Shown piece by piece: positions 41,124-51,545 of a stretch of DNA of 64,000 bases. Source of the DNA: Pseudomonas luteola NBRC 103146 (GTDB taxonomy: Bacteria > Pseudomonadota > Gammaproteobacteria > Pseudomonadales > Pseudomonadaceae). The stretch's first letter is position 1; each line of letters starts with the position of its first letter. The notes beneath the pieces were generated by a model, which was not told the DNA's origin, did not search any database, and worked only from the letters and a program-made list of their open reading frames with translations. The stretch is from positions 248,001-312,000 of the forward strand of contig NZ_BDAE01000003.1 in NCBI RefSeq assembly GCF_002091675.1, written 5' to 3'. The translations under genes and the position numbers were made by a program.

Positions 41124-42410
41124 TCAGTTTTTCAGCGCGGCAAAGGCACGTTCGGCTGCCTTGAACGTGATGTCGAGTTCCGCTTCGCCATGTGCAATGG
41201 AGGTGAAGCCGGCTTCGAAAGCGCTGGGTGCGAGATAGACGCCACCTTCCAGCATCAGGTGGAAGAAGCGCTTGAAGCGCTCGACATCGCTGGCCATGAC
41301 GTCATCGAAGGTCACGATGTCGTCTGCCGTGCTGAAATAAAGGCCGAACATGCCGCCTGCCTGGGTGGTAACGAACGGAACGCCTGCTGCCTGGGCACGT
41401 TCGCGCAACCCGATCAGCAGACGGGTTGTCAGGGCGGTCAGCTCGTCGTGGAAGCCGGGACGGCTGATGAGCTTAAGCGTCGTCAGGCCAGCTGCCATGG
41501 CGAGTGGGTTACCGGACAGCGTGCCGGCCTGATAGACCGGGCCAAGCGGTGCAATCTTTTCCATGATGGCGCGCTTACCGCCAAAGCACCCGACAGGCAT
41601 GCCTCCACCCACGATCTTGCCAAACGTGGTGAGGTCCGGTGTGATTTCGTAATGAGCCTGGGCACCACCCAAGGCAACGCGGAAGCCAGTCATGACCTCG
41701 TCAAAAATCAGCACCACGCCATGTTCATCGCACAGGGTACGCAAGCCCTGCAGGAAGCCGGGGGCAGGCGGTACGCAGTTCATGTTGCCGGCCACGGGCT
41801 CGACAATGATACAGGCGATATCCGCACCTACTTTCTGCAGGGTTTCCTTGACGGCGTCCAGGTCGTTGTAGGGTAGGGTAAGGGTGTGCTGGGCAAACGC
41901 AGCGGGTACGCCAGGAGAGCTGGGAACGCCCAAGGTGAGGGCACCAGAGCCCGCTTTTACCAGAAGACTGTCCGAATGGCCGTGATAGCACCCTTCAAAC
42001 TTGATGATGGTGTCGCGACCGGTATATCCACGTGCTAGGCGAATGGCACTCATGGTGGCTTCGGTGCCTGAGCTGACCATGCGCACCATTTCCATGGAGG
42101 GCACCAGCTGGCAGATCAGATTGGCCATTTCGGTTTCCATGGCAGTTGGTGCGCCATAGGACAAACCATGTTCAAGCTGGCGGCGCACAGCATCCAGTAC
42201 GTCGGGATGACTATGCCCCAGAATCATCGGGCCCCAGGAGCCTACATAGTCAACGTAACGCTTGTCGTCTTCGTCGATGACATAGGCGCCTGCGGCATGC
42301 TTGAAGAAAAGGGGCGTGCCGCCCACGCTTTTGAAGGCGCGAACCGGGGAATTGACGCCACCTGGAATATGCTTCTGGGCATCGGCGAACAGTGTTTCGG
42401 AGCGTGACAT
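41124..42410 (-). CDS. hemL: Glutamate-1-semialdehyde 2,1-aminomutase
   Basis: HemL converts glutamate-1-semialdehyde to 5-aminolevulinate in the C5 haem pathway. The 428-residue PLP enzyme shows the PLP lysine K265 in [14 protein letters not shown] and [18 protein letters not shown]. The ATG at 42410 gives [18 protein letters not shown], the family N-terminus. It lies ten bases after thiE on the same strand, as in other pseudomonads. Confidence 0.97.
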   Translation of the reverse strand: MSRSETLFADAQKHIPGGVNSPVRAFKSVGGTPLFFKHAAGAYVIDEDDKRYVDYVGSWGPMILGHSHPDVLDAVRRQLEHGLSYGAPTAMETEMANLICQLVPSMEMVRMVSSGTEATMSAIRLARGYTGRDTIIKFEGCYHGHSDSLLVKAGSGALTLGVPSSPGVPAAFAQHTLTLPYNDLDAVKETLQKVGADIACIIVEPVAGNMNCVPPAPGFLQGLRTLCDEHGVVLIFDEVMTGFRVALGGAQAHYEITPDLTTFGKIVGGGMPVGCFGGKRAIMEKIAPLGPVYQAGTLSGNPLAMAAGLTTLKLISRPGFHDELTALTTRLLIGLRERAQAAGVPFVTTQAGGMFGLYFSTADDIVTFDDVMASDVERFKRFFHLMLEGGVYLAPSAFEAGFTSIAHGEAELDITFKAAERAFAALKN

Positions 42411-42420
42411 GGCGAATTCT

Positions 42421-43056
42421 CTACGAAATGGGGTTGAACAGTGCACTGAATGCCCGGGCGCGGCGCTCTACCTCTTCGGCAGAGGGCGCGGAAAACAATG
42501 CATGAATGACGGCAATCAGACTGGCTCCACGCTCGATCAGTGAGGGGGCATTGTCGAGGGTAACGCCTCCAATGGCGCACACCGGCACGGTGAAGCGGCG
42601 TTGCGCCTCGATCAGCAGTTCAGGCGTGGCCGCCGGTGCGCCGGGTTTTGTGTTTGAGTTGAAGAAGCGACCAAAGGCGATGTAGCTGGCGCCTTCCAGG
42701 ACAGCGCGTTCCGCCAGGGCCAGCTGGGCATGGCAAGTACCTCCCAGAATTGCCGCCTGACCTAACTGTTGGCGTGCTTCGGCGAGGGATCCATCTTCCT
42801 GCCCCAGATGCAGGCCCACACCCAATTGGAGTGCAAGCTCAAGGTCGTCATTGATGATGAGGTCTGCGCCGTGGCGTCTACACAGCTCGGACAGTGCCTG
42901 AGCTTCGTCCCGACGGCGGACCTGGTCGCTGGATTTGTCCCGATATTGAATCAAGCGGGCACCGCCCTTCAATGCGGCTTCCACATAGGGGAGAAGCTTG
43001 TCGTCGGCCAGGAGCTGGCTGTCAGTAATGGCGTACAGACCACGCAGTGGAGTCAT
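42421..43056 (-). CDS. thiE: Thiamine-phosphate synthase
   Basis: ThiE joins HMP pyrophosphate and the thiazole phosphate to make thiamine phosphate. The 211-residue TIM-barrel protein has family motifs [28 protein letters not shown] and GGV near the C-terminus. Its ATG overlaps the stop of thiD by four bases. Together with thiD and thiC it supports full pyrimidine-branch thiamine synthesis. No TPP riboswitch is visible before this pair. Confidence 0.95.
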   Translation of the reverse strand: MTPLRGLYAITDSQLLADDKLLPYVEAALKGGARLIQYRDKSSDQVRRRDEAQALSELCRRHGADLIINDDLELALQLGVGLHLGQEDGSLAEARQQLGQAAILGGTCHAQLALAERAVLEGASYIAFGRFFNSNTKPGAPAATPELLIEAQRRFTVPVCAIGGVTLDNAPSLIERGASLIAVIHALFSAPSAEEVERRARAFSALFNPIS

Positions 43057-43850
43057 GAGCAGAAGTCCAGTGGCAGGCGACGGGGAATATACTGGCCGCA
43101 GCCGGGACGCTCGGCATCACGCAGGGTGCGCCAGGTGTAGTCCAGGGCTGAGCGAACTGCGCTGGGCAGGGCTTCTCCCAAAGCCAGCCGCCCGGCCAGT
43201 GCGCTGGCCAGCGTGCAGCCCGAACCGTGATAGCTACCGGGAAGACGCTGGCAGATAAAGGTTTCCTGATGCCCGTCACGGGTGTACAGGCGATTGTGCA
43301 CTTCCTGCTCGTCACCATGACCGCCGGTGATGAGCAAATGCTCGCAGTAGGGGAGAAGTTTGTCGGCACACGCGTCTGCCGTCCCTTCCGGCAGCTCGGC
43401 CAGGATGCGGGCCTCGGGGAGGTTAGGCGTGACAATCGTTGCGCGCGGCAACAGCCGCTCGCGGATGGCATAACCCACCTCATCCTTGCCAAGGGCTCCA
43501 CCACCACCGGCGCGTAGCACCGGGTCGCACACCAGTGGCAACTGTGGATGATCCGCGAGGATATCCAGTACTGTTTCAACCATTTCGATAGAACCAAGCA
43601 TGCCCAGCTTGACGGCTGCGACAGGAAGATCCGTCAGCACGGCGTTGGCCTGGGCCATCACCCAGGCACGGTCCAGTACACGAAAGTCGGACACGTTGAT
43701 CGTATCCTGAACGGTCAGCGCGGTGACGGCGGGTGCCGCATGGCAGCCCTGGGCGATCAGGGCTTCGATGTCTGCCTGCAGACCAGCGCCGCCGCTGGGG
43801 TCATGACCGGAAAGGCAAAGGACGACGGGACGAGCGTTGTGTGTATTCAT
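43053..43850 (-). CDS. thiD: Hydroxymethylpyrimidine (phosphate) kinase
   Basis: ThiD phosphorylates HMP and HMP-phosphate to HMP pyrophosphate. The 265-residue ribokinase-fold protein shows [33 protein letters not shown] and the anion-hole motif [15 protein letters not shown]. The ATG at 43850 gives the family N-terminus. It is divergent from the ladS-like gene. Confidence 0.95.
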   Translation of the reverse strand: MNTHNARPVVLCLSGHDPSGGAGLQADIEALIAQGCHAAPAVTALTVQDTINVSDFRVLDRAWVMAQANAVLTDLPVAAVKLGMLGSIEMVETVLDILADHPQLPLVCDPVLRAGGGGALGKDEVGYAIRERLLPRATIVTPNLPEARILAELPEGTADACADKLLPYCEHLLITGGHGDEQEVHNRLYTRDGHQETFICQRLPGSYHGSGCTLASALAGRLALGEALPSAVRSALDYTWRTLRDAERPGCGQYIPRRLPLDFCS

Positions 43851-44023
43851 GGCAAAAAGCTTATCACTAAACAGGCTGAACAAAGGCTCCGGTCGGCAGT
43901 GTAGCTGCTGGGCCGGCCTGTGATAGAGTGCCGCACCTAACTCAATGCTTGAAGGGATGCGTCGCACGAGAGGGCAGTTTGTGCATGATGCTGCCTGCGG
44001 GCTTTTCTGGCGAAGCCTTTTAT

Positions 44024-46423
44024 ATGCGCAACTGGTTCTTTTTCATTCTGCTCGCATGGCCCTGGTGGGTACAGGCCGTTGAGTTCGATGAGTCGATCGA
44101 ACGATTGTCCCTCGGACAGTCACTTGAGGTATTCGAGGATGTTCGTGGCACATCGACTATCGAAGACATCACATCACCGGCATTAAGTGGCAGCTTTATC
44201 CGGCATGGCGAAGATGTTTTTGGGGCCGGCTATTCACGCTCGGCCTACTGGATTCGCCTGGACCTTGCGTATCGACCCAAGACCGGCATTGGGCCCAAGA
44301 GCTGGCTGCTCGAACTCTCCTACCCACCACTCGACCGCTATGATATTTACGCACCCGATGCGCAAGGTGTGTACCGATTGGCCCAGCGCATGGGGGATAC
44401 TCTGCCGTTCAGCAGTCGTCTGATTCGGCACAGCAGCTATCTGTATCCGCTGTCGTTTGCACCGGGAGAGACCAAGCGGCTGTATCTGCGGGTTGAAAGT
44501 CAGGGGTCCGTTCAGGCCCCGCTGGTGCTCTGGACCACCAGGGCGTTTATCGAGGCCGAGCCGGCACGTGTTTATCTGCTAGGTATCATCTACGGTGTTC
44601 TGCTGGTGATGATGCTCTACAACCTGCTCATTTTCCTCAGCGTTCGCGATCCCAGTTATCTGTATCACATCTTTTATGTCGGCTCGTTCGGCTGCTATCT
44701 GCTGTCGATCAACGGGACCGGCTCCGAGTACCTGTGGCCGGACAGTCCTCGCTGGGCCAACATCGCAACGCCATTCTTTGTCGGCATGGCAGGTATCTTT
44801 GGTAGCCAGTTCACCCGACATTTCCTGCAGACCCGCCAGTACAGTCGTCGAATCGACCTCTGCATGAAGGGCCTGATCCTGCTGGCCTGCCTGTGCGTCC
44901 TGACGTCACTGACCTGTGACTACGCGACGGCAATGCGGTTGGCCACGCTCCTGGCACTGATCTTTATCTTTGTCGTGTTCACGGCCGGTATCCGGGCCTG
45001 GTTCGACGGTATGCGTACCGCGCGTTACTTCATCATCGCATGGTCGATTTTCCTGCTTGGCGGGCTGGCCAATATTCTGATGGTAGCCGGTCTGTTGCCT
45101 TATAACTTCCTCACGGTCTATGCGAGCCAGATTGGCTCGGCGCTTGAAGTAGCCTTGCTTTCGTTGGCTCTGGCTGACCGGATCAATGCCATGCGCGAGG
45201 AACGGGCGCGGATTCTCGAAGAGTCTCGCCGTGCACTGGAGCGGTTGAACGAAGAGCTGGCCAATAGTAATCGCTTGAAGGATGAGTTTCTGGCTACCGT
45301 GACCCATGAGTTGCGAACGCCCATGAATGGAGTTATCGGCTCGCTGGAACTGATCCAGACGCAGCCCATGACGGTGGATCTGGAGCAGTACCACCAGTCC
45401 GCCAGCGAGTCCGCGCGAGCAATGATGCGCATGGTGGATGACATCCTGACCCTCACCGAGCTGCGTGCCGGCAAGCAGGTAGCTCGGCGGGTGCCGTTCA
45501 GTCTGCATGGACTCTTTGACAGTTTACGCACGCGCTATACCCCGAGTGCCGAGGCCAAGCGTCTGGCATTCCAAGTGGAGATCGACCCGGCATTGCCCGA
45601 TACCCTGGAAGGTGACGCACCAAAGCTGGCCAGAGCCTTGGGGCATCTGATCGAAAACGCCATTAAGTTCACGCATGAAGGATCGGTAACGGTGCGCGTA
45701 CAGGCGCATCCGGATGCGCAGGCAGATGCTTATCGCCAGCCGCTGCTGATTGAGGTGGTCGATACGGGTATCGGGTTTACACCGGAGCAGAGCGAGCAGC
45801 TCTATCAGCGCTTCCATCAGCTCGATGGTTCTCTGACGCGCCGTTATGGCGGATTGGGAATTGGCCTGGCCCTGTGTCGCAAGCTGATCCATCTCCTGGG
45901 GGGAACGCTCAGCCATTCCTCGCAGGTGGGTACTGGAAGTCGCTTTCGCATGGCTATTACCTTGCCGCTACCGGGGCGTGTGGCGCTGCCGGCACCTGCG
46001 CGCCGCGCCTGTGTGCTGACGACACGGCAGCCCGCCAATTGCACGGTTCTGATCGTGGAGAGCAATGCCCATGACGAGATGATCCTGCGTGGCATGCTGC
46101 TCCGGCTGGGCTATCAGGTGCGGACTGCCGATTCCGGCTCTCAGGCACTTGAACTCCTGGATCAGGTAACGGTGGATGCCGTCCTGCTCGATTGCCAGAT
46201 GCCGGTCATGGATGGGTTTGCCATCTGTCGGGCCATTCGGGCATTGCCCGATTGCGAGGAGCTGCCGGTGCTGGCGTTGTCATCCCATCCACACCACGGT
46301 GATCGGGAACGTTGCCTGGCGGCCGGGATGAGCGATTACCTGGCCAAGCCGGTCAGGCTGGGTGAACTGCAAACTCTTCTACAGGATTGGCTGCTCTGTC
46401 AGGCTCCGGTTCAGACGTCATAG
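44024..46423 (+). CDS. ladS: LadS-like hybrid sensor histidine kinase (7TMR-DISM)
   Basis: A 799-residue hybrid kinase. In order: signal peptide MRNWFFFILLAWPWWVQA, a periplasmic 7TMR-DISMED2 domain (to about 180), seven membrane helices (about 185-390), a HisKA domain with phospho-accepting H428 in THELRTPMNG, an HATPase domain and a receiver domain with aspartate D723 in LLDCQMPVMDG. Size, architecture and the place beside thiD match LadS of P. aeruginosa, which feeds the GacS/GacA-RsmYZ cascade and senses calcium. There is no HPt domain. The start is uncertain: in-frame ATGs at 43985 and 43988 would bury the signal peptide. Confidence 0.9.
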   Translation: MRNWFFFILLAWPWWVQAVEFDESIERLSLGQSLEVFEDVRGTSTIEDITSPALSGSFIRHGEDVFGAGYSRSAYWIRLDLAYRPKTGIGPKSWLLELSYPPLDRYDIYAPDAQGVYRLAQRMGDTLPFSSRLIRHSSYLYPLSFAPGETKRLYLRVESQGSVQAPLVLWTTRAFIEAEPARVYLLGIIYGVLLVMMLYNLLIFLSVRDPSYLYHIFYVGSFGCYLLSINGTGSEYLWPDSPRWANIATPFFVGMAGIFGSQFTRHFLQTRQYSRRIDLCMKGLILLACLCVLTSLTCDYATAMRLATLLALIFIFVVFTAGIRAWFDGMRTARYFIIAWSIFLLGGLANILMVAGLLPYNFLTVYASQIGSALEVALLSLALADRINAMREERARILEESRRALERLNEELANSNRLKDEFLATVTHELRTPMNGVIGSLELIQTQPMTVDLEQYHQSASESARAMMRMVDDILTLTELRAGKQVARRVPFSLHGLFDSLRTRYTPSAEAKRLAFQVEIDPALPDTLEGDAPKLARALGHLIENAIKFTHEGSVTVRVQAHPDAQADAYRQPLLIEVVDTGIGFTPEQSEQLYQRFHQLDGSLTRRYGGLGIGLALCRKLIHLLGGTLSHSSQVGTGSRFRMAITLPLPGRVALPAPARRACVLTTRQPANCTVLIVESNAHDEMILRGMLLRLGYQVRTADSGSQALELLDQVTVDAVLLDCQMPVMDGFAICRAIRALPDCEELPVLALSSHPHHGDRERCLAAGMSDYLAKPVRLGELQTLLQDWLLCQAPVQTS

Positions 46424-46466
46424 AGGGCTATACTGGGCAGCTACTTATGTTCAGGTATTTCTTTAC

Positions 46467-48200
46467 ATGGCGCTTTGGACGTTACTGCGCGATTTTCTCT
46501 TTCGCCATCGACTGGCCTATTGCGGGGCAATCACCTGCCTGTTGGGCGTAGGCCTCTTGAATCTGACGCTGCCCTGGTGGGTAGGCAAAACCATTGATGC
46601 ACTACGGGCCGGTGAGCTCGAGCGAACGGAGCTGCTAGGGCGTGTCGCCCTGCTGGCGGTGGTTGGTCTTGGGCTCTATGTGCTTCGTTATCACTGGCGG
46701 GTACGGTTGTTCGGAACCGCGTACAAGGTAGGCGTGGAGCTGCGCGATGCGTTTTACGCCAAGCTTACCCGACTGGATCCCGGCTTTTTTCAGGCGAGTC
46801 GTACGGGCGATCTACTGGCACGGGCTACCCAGGATATCGATGCAGTAGAGATGGCTGCCGGTGAGGGCGTGCTGTCCAGTTTTGACGGGGCCATGACCCT
46901 GGTGCTTGTACTGGCAGTCATGCTGGTCGGTATCGATGCGCCGTTGGCGCTCATGGCCCTGCTGCCGTTTCCGTTCATGGCCTGGGGGTTCTACCATGTG
47001 GCGAAGCGGGTTCAGCAACGCTTCGGGCAGACCTTGCAGCGCTTCTCAGACCTCAATGATCGCACTCAGGAGGCTTTGAGCGGGCTGCGTATGCTGCGAC
47101 AGAACGCGCTGATCGAAGCGGAGCTGGATGATTTTGACGAGCGCGCCCGTGCGGCGGCTAAGGCTGATTACGCTGTTCAGCGAACCGAAGCCAAGTACGA
47201 GCCCATCATCTTCGTAGCGCTAAGCTGCGCCACGCTGCTGACATTGATCGTGGGCACCGGACGCTACATGCAGGGCGCCATTACGCTAGGACAGCTGACC
47301 AGCTTCAGCCTTTACCTTGTACAACTGATCTGGCCAATGTTTGCCATTGGCTGGTGCCTTAATATCCTCCAGCGTGGAGAGGCGGGAGGGCGTCGCCTGC
47401 GGGAGTTTTTTGCCTCCGTAGAAAGCATCCGAGACGAGGGGACACTGACGCCCGAGCCCGGATCGACGTTGAGCGTAAATATTCCTTCCTTTGTCTATCC
47501 TCAAGGCCAGACGCCTGCGTTGCAGGATATTCACTTCGAGCTTCCGGCAGGAAGTACGCTGGGCATTGTGGGCGCCACAGGCAGCGGGAAGAGTACCTTG
47601 CTGCGGCTGCTGCTCCGTCAGTACCCTTTGACGGACGGCGAGATTCGCCTGGGCGATCATCCTCTTGAGGCGTATTCACTGGAAGCGTTACGGGCTCAGT
47701 TTGCATACGTTCCCCAGGATCCTTTCCTGTTTGCCCGCAGTCTGGCTGAAAACGTTGCACTTGGACGACCTGAGGCTACCCCCGAGCAGATCCGGGGCGC
47801 TCTGACCGACGCGGCCTTTGCCACAGACCTCAATCAGCTCCCCGAAGGGCTTGAAACGCCGGTGGGTGAGCGCGGTGTGACATTGTCTGGAGGCCAGCGA
47901 CAGCGAGTAGCCCTGGCGCGTGCACTGTTATCCGATGCGCCTATCCTGCTGCTGGATGACACGCTGTCGGCCGTTGATACTGCGACCGAAACACGTCTGC
48001 TCGAGACGCTGGCTCGCCTGGGCAATCGGACGCGCATCATTGTGAGCCACCGTCTGTCTGCCGTACGGGAGGCTGATCAGTTGATTGTGTTGGAGGAGGG
48101 CCGTATCGCCGAGCGAGGCTCGCATGAACAGTTGCTGGCGCAGGGTGGTGTCTACGCCCGACTCTGGCAGCTGCAACAGGCAGGAGGCGAACATGCCTAA
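46467..48200 (+). CDS. mdlA: ABC exporter half-transporter, MdlA-like (degenerate Walker B)
   Basis: A 577-residue half-transporter with an N-terminal six-helix membrane domain and an ATPase domain: Walker A GATGSGKSTLL (about 369), signature LSGGQRQRVALARA (about 473) and Walker B ILLLDDTLSAVD (about 494). The catalytic Glu after Walker B is Asp, as in E. coli MdlA and other heterodimeric exporters. It overlaps the second half-transporter by eight bases. The cargo is unknown; multidrug or lipid export is typical. The ATG at 46467 lacks a strong ribosome-binding site. Confidence 0.9.
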   Translation: MALWTLLRDFLFRHRLAYCGAITCLLGVGLLNLTLPWWVGKTIDALRAGELERTELLGRVALLAVVGLGLYVLRYHWRVRLFGTAYKVGVELRDAFYAKLTRLDPGFFQASRTGDLLARATQDIDAVEMAAGEGVLSSFDGAMTLVLVLAVMLVGIDAPLALMALLPFPFMAWGFYHVAKRVQQRFGQTLQRFSDLNDRTQEALSGLRMLRQNALIEAELDDFDERARAAAKADYAVQRTEAKYEPIIFVALSCATLLTLIVGTGRYMQGAITLGQLTSFSLYLVQLIWPMFAIGWCLNILQRGEAGGRRLREFFASVESIRDEGTLTPEPGSTLSVNIPSFVYPQGQTPALQDIHFELPAGSTLGIVGATGSGKSTLLRLLLRQYPLTDGEIRLGDHPLEAYSLEALRAQFAYVPQDPFLFARSLAENVALGRPEATPEQIRGALTDAAFATDLNQLPEGLETPVGERGVTLSGGQRQRVALARALLSDAPILLLDDTLSAVDTATETRLLETLARLGNRTRIIVSHRLSAVREADQLIVLEEGRIAERGSHEQLLAQGGVYARLWQLQQAGGEHA

Positions 48201-49971
48201 GCATCGTGTTATCAAATTGCTGCTGGGGCCGGTGTTGGCTAATCCGCGCCGGCTGATGGCGGCTGTGGCTATCCTGATTGGGGCAACTGTCATGGACGTG
48301 ATGGGCCCCTGGCTAACTAAACATTATCTGGATACCTACCTGGTGCCTGGCGATCTGCGGGCTGAGCCCCTGATCGTACTGTTCCTGATCTATGTAGTAA
48401 CCCAGGCGCTCGCCGCACTCGGGCGTTACCTGCAAAGCCTGCGGTTTGCCGGCATCGCCATGGATACGGTACTGCTGTTGCGTCGGCGGTTGTTCCGCCA
48501 TGTTCTGCACTTGCCGCAGAGCTTTCATGACCGTACGGCAACCGGGGAGCTGGTTGCGCGGGTAACCAATGACACAGATGCCCTGCGTGAACTCTATGTC
48601 GCGTTTTTGGGCACCATTGTTGGCAATATTGTGCTGCTGATCGGCATTCTGGTGGCCATGGCACTGATGAATGTCCATCTCATGATGATCGCCATGCTGC
48701 TTATCCCGGCGGCCGCTTTTATCGTCTGGCTGTATCAGCGCTTGAGCGGGCCGGCTGCCATGCGGGTGAGGGCGCTGCGCTCCGAGCAGAGCGCGCGTCT
48801 CAATGAGGCGATTGGCGGAATGGCTATTATCCAGGCCTTCAACCAGACCGCGCCGTTCCGCAAGCACTTCCATGATCTCAACCAGCAACAGTACGAGGCA
48901 CGAATCAGTACGGTACGTTTCTCGGGCCTGCTCTTGCGTTCGGCGCTCGATCTGGTGAGCGTGATTGTGCTGGCGGTATTGCTCCTGACCTATGGTCTGA
49001 ATCACCTGGGTGGAGGAGCCGAGATCGGGGTGATGTACGCCTTTGTGACTTACCTGGGGCGAGTGACCGAGCCACTGATGGAAATCACTCAGCGGTTCAA
49101 TCTCTATCAGCAGGCGAGCGTTGCCGGTACGCGACTGCTTAATCTGCTCGATCAGGCCCAGGCACTACAGGGTACCGATAGCCGGCCGGTGGACAAGGCC
49201 TGCTTTGAGCTCAAACAGGTTCGCTTCCGCCATGAAGGTGCGGATCACGACACGTTGAGCGATATCAATCTGGAGATTGCCCCTGGCACGTTCCTGGCGA
49301 TCGTCGGGCCGACCGGCAGCGGGAAGTCGACCCTGCTTGACCTTCTGGCCGGCTTGCAGCCGGTAACGGGTGGCCAACTCCTACTGGATGGCCGTGAGCT
49401 GTCAAATCTGACGCCTGAAGCACTAGGAGCCGCCATTGCTACCGTACCACAGGAGCCATTCATTCGTTCCAGCACCCTGCGCGATAACCTGCTGCTGGGC
49501 AGTGAGGCAGAGCCGTGGCGTCTTCAGGAGGCGCTTGATGATGCTCACCTGTCTCCTCTAATTGCACGGTTGCCCGAGGGGCTGGAAACCCGTCTGGGTG
49601 AGCGTGGCTTTACGCTTTCCACGGGTGAGCGGCAATTGCTGGCGCTGGCGCGAGCCCTGCTGCGCCAGCCCAAGGTGTTGCTGCTGGATGAGGCGACGGC
49701 CAGTATCGACAGTGAAACCGAAACGCTCTTGCAGGAAGCGCTGCATGACTTGCGCGGCAAGGTGACGATGATTGTAGTGGCGCACCGGCTGTCGACGATC
49801 CGTGATGCCGATCGCATCATTGTGCTGCGGCAAGGACGGCTGGTGGAGGAGGGGAATCACGCACAACTCTTGGCCAACCCCGAAGGGCATTATCATCACC
49901 TGTGGAATCAGCGCCGGGATTCTGAGCAATTGTCAGATAACCGTGATCCAACTCAGCTACTCTCTGACTAA
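48193..49971 (+). CDS. mdlB: ABC exporter half-transporter, MdlB-like
   Basis: A 592-residue partner of the preceding gene. It has six membrane helices, Walker A GPTGSGKSTLL (about 372), an altered signature LSTGERQLLALARAL (about 475) and a normal Walker B LLLDEATASID. AGGAGG lies five bases before the ATG, which overlaps the mdlA stop. The normal Glu here pairs with the normal LSGGQ of MdlA, while MdlA's Asp pairs with LSTGE, giving one active and one degenerate ATP site. Confidence 0.92.
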   Translation: MPKHRVIKLLLGPVLANPRRLMAAVAILIGATVMDVMGPWLTKHYLDTYLVPGDLRAEPLIVLFLIYVVTQALAALGRYLQSLRFAGIAMDTVLLLRRRLFRHVLHLPQSFHDRTATGELVARVTNDTDALRELYVAFLGTIVGNIVLLIGILVAMALMNVHLMMIAMLLIPAAAFIVWLYQRLSGPAAMRVRALRSEQSARLNEAIGGMAIIQAFNQTAPFRKHFHDLNQQQYEARISTVRFSGLLLRSALDLVSVIVLAVLLLTYGLNHLGGGAEIGVMYAFVTYLGRVTEPLMEITQRFNLYQQASVAGTRLLNLLDQAQALQGTDSRPVDKACFELKQVRFRHEGADHDTLSDINLEIAPGTFLAIVGPTGSGKSTLLDLLAGLQPVTGGQLLLDGRELSNLTPEALGAAIATVPQEPFIRSSTLRDNLLLGSEAEPWRLQEALDDAHLSPLIARLPEGLETRLGERGFTLSTGERQLLALARALLRQPKVLLLDEATASIDSETETLLQEALHDLRGKVTMIVVAHRLSTIRDADRIIVLRQGRLVEEGNHAQLLANPEGHYHHLWNQRRDSEQLSDNRDPTQLLSD

Positions 49972-50046
49972 ATGCTGGCAAAGGGGCTGTCTGGCCTGCT
50001 GATGAGTCGACGCAGGAGCCAGATTGCCTCGTTCATTCTTGAGTAA
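49972..50046 (+). CDS. Possible 24-residue leader ORF between mdlB and amn
   Basis: An ATG starts at the base after the mdlB stop codon and runs 24 codons (MLAKGLSGLLMSRRRSQI...) to a TAA that overlaps the AAGGA site of amn. The product is unrecognised, short and basic. The exact fit between mdlB stop and amn ribosome-binding site suggests coupling, but chance cannot be excluded. Confidence 0.25.
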   Translation: MLAKGLSGLLMSRRRSQIASFILE

Positions 50047-50057
50047 GGAAATCGTGC

Positions 50058-51533
50058 ATGCCTCAGACGTTCGAAGATGGTTTTGTTGCAGCCCATTCGG
50101 CTAGCGAGGCGGTGGATCGGCTGGCTGCGCTGCATCAGCAGGCAACCCAGGCCTTGAGCAGTGCGCTCAAGCGCTACCTCAAGGATCGTATCGAGCCGAC
50201 CGAGGCCGAGCGACAGCTGTTCCGGTATCCCGAGATCCGTCTGTGCTACCGCTCTTCCCAGGCGGTGCCGACTACCACGCGGGCCTATGCCAAGGTGCAG
50301 CTTCCAGGTACTTACCGGGCCACCGTTACGCACCCGGCTGCCTTTCGCAAATACCTGCTTGAGCAGCTCGAACCGCTCATGGCGGAATACGACATTCTGG
50401 TCGAGGTGGGGCCGAGCGAGCAGGACATCCCCTATCCCTATGTGGTGGAGCAGGGGGATGAACTGGCCGGGTCGGGCGTGACGGCCGCCGAGCTGGCGCG
50501 CGTCTTTCCCAGTACCGACCTGTCCGCCGCCCACGACGATATCGCCGATGGCCTGTATGACTGGGCGCAGGAGACCATTCTTCCCCTATCGCTGTTCGAT
50601 GCCGCCCGGACGGACTTTTCCCTGCGTCGTATCGTGCACTATACCGGCAGTGACTGGCGCCATGTGCAGCCCTGGATTCTCCTGACCAATTACCACCGCT
50701 ATGTCGATCAATTCATTCGTCATGGCTTACAGCAGCTGCGGGACGATCCTCGGTTCGTGCGTATGGTGCTGCCGGGTAATGTCACCATCGAGCGCGGCCT
50801 GGATGATGGCGAGGCCCAGTCCATCATTGGCGGTATCGCCTGGCATCGCTTTCAGATGCCGGCCTATCACCTGATCGCCGCGGATGGTCATGGCGTTACC
50901 CTCGTAAACATCGGGGTGGGGCCATCCAATGCCAAGAACATTACGGATCATCTGGCCGTCTTACGCCCGCACTGCTGGCTGATGATCGGCCACTGTGGCG
51001 GGCTGCGGCAGTCACAGAACATCGGCGATTACGTACTCGCGCATGCCTATATGCGTCGTGACGGCATTCTGGACCGTGTATTGCCGCCTCACATACCAAT
51101 CCCGGCCCTGGCCGAAGTGCAGGTGGCCCTGGCAGAAGCGGCAGCTCAGGTGACGGGCGACCGTGGCGAGGCGCTCAAGCGCCGGCTGCGAACCGGCACA
51201 GTGCTGACCTATGACGACCGTAACTGGGAGCTGAGATGGGCGCAGGAGCGGCCTGTCATCAATCTGGCCCGCGCCATTGCGGTGGATATGGAGAGCGGCA
51301 CTATTGCGGCTCAAGGGTATCGACTGCGTGTCCCGTACGGCACTTTGCTGTGTGTGTCAGACAAACCCCTGCACAGCGAGATCAAGCTGCCGGGCTCGGC
51401 CAATGCGTTCTACGAGCGAGCCGTCAGTCAGCACCTGGCAATCGGTATCGCGGCATTGGACCTGCTCCGGGCGCAGCTGGATTCGCTGCACTCGCGCAAG
51501 CTGCGCAGCTTTGACGAACCGCCTTTCCGTTGA
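50058..51533 (+). CDS. amn: AMP nucleosidase
   Basis: Amn hydrolyses AMP to adenine and ribose 5-phosphate and regulates adenylate levels. The 491-residue protein has the N-terminal Amn-specific domain (about 1-180) and a C-terminal nucleoside phosphorylase-like domain with VNIGVGPSNAKNITDHLAVLRPHCWLMIGHCGGLR and the active-site AVDMESGTIAAQGYR. AAGGA lies eight bases before the ATG. It is convergent with nhaD over a strong shared terminator. Confidence 0.95.
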   Translation: MPQTFEDGFVAAHSASEAVDRLAALHQQATQALSSALKRYLKDRIEPTEAERQLFRYPEIRLCYRSSQAVPTTTRAYAKVQLPGTYRATVTHPAAFRKYLLEQLEPLMAEYDILVEVGPSEQDIPYPYVVEQGDELAGSGVTAAELARVFPSTDLSAAHDDIADGLYDWAQETILPLSLFDAARTDFSLRRIVHYTGSDWRHVQPWILLTNYHRYVDQFIRHGLQQLRDDPRFVRMVLPGNVTIERGLDDGEAQSIIGGIAWHRFQMPAYHLIAADGHGVTLVNIGVGPSNAKNITDHLAVLRPHCWLMIGHCGGLRQSQNIGDYVLAHAYMRRDGILDRVLPPHIPIPALAEVQVALAEAAAQVTGDRGEALKRRLRTGTVLTYDDRNWELRWAQERPVINLARAIAVDMESGTIAAQGYRLRVPYGTLLCVSDKPLHSEIKLPGSANAFYERAVSQHLAIGIAALDLLRAQLDSLHSRKLRSFDEPPFR

Positions 51534-51545
51534 TACCTGAAAACA

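Noticed and set aside
43851-44023. TPP riboswitch before thiD/thiE or before cytX
   Set aside because: No CTGAGA or GCGTAGGGAA-like motifs were seen in 43851-44023 or in 1987-2102.
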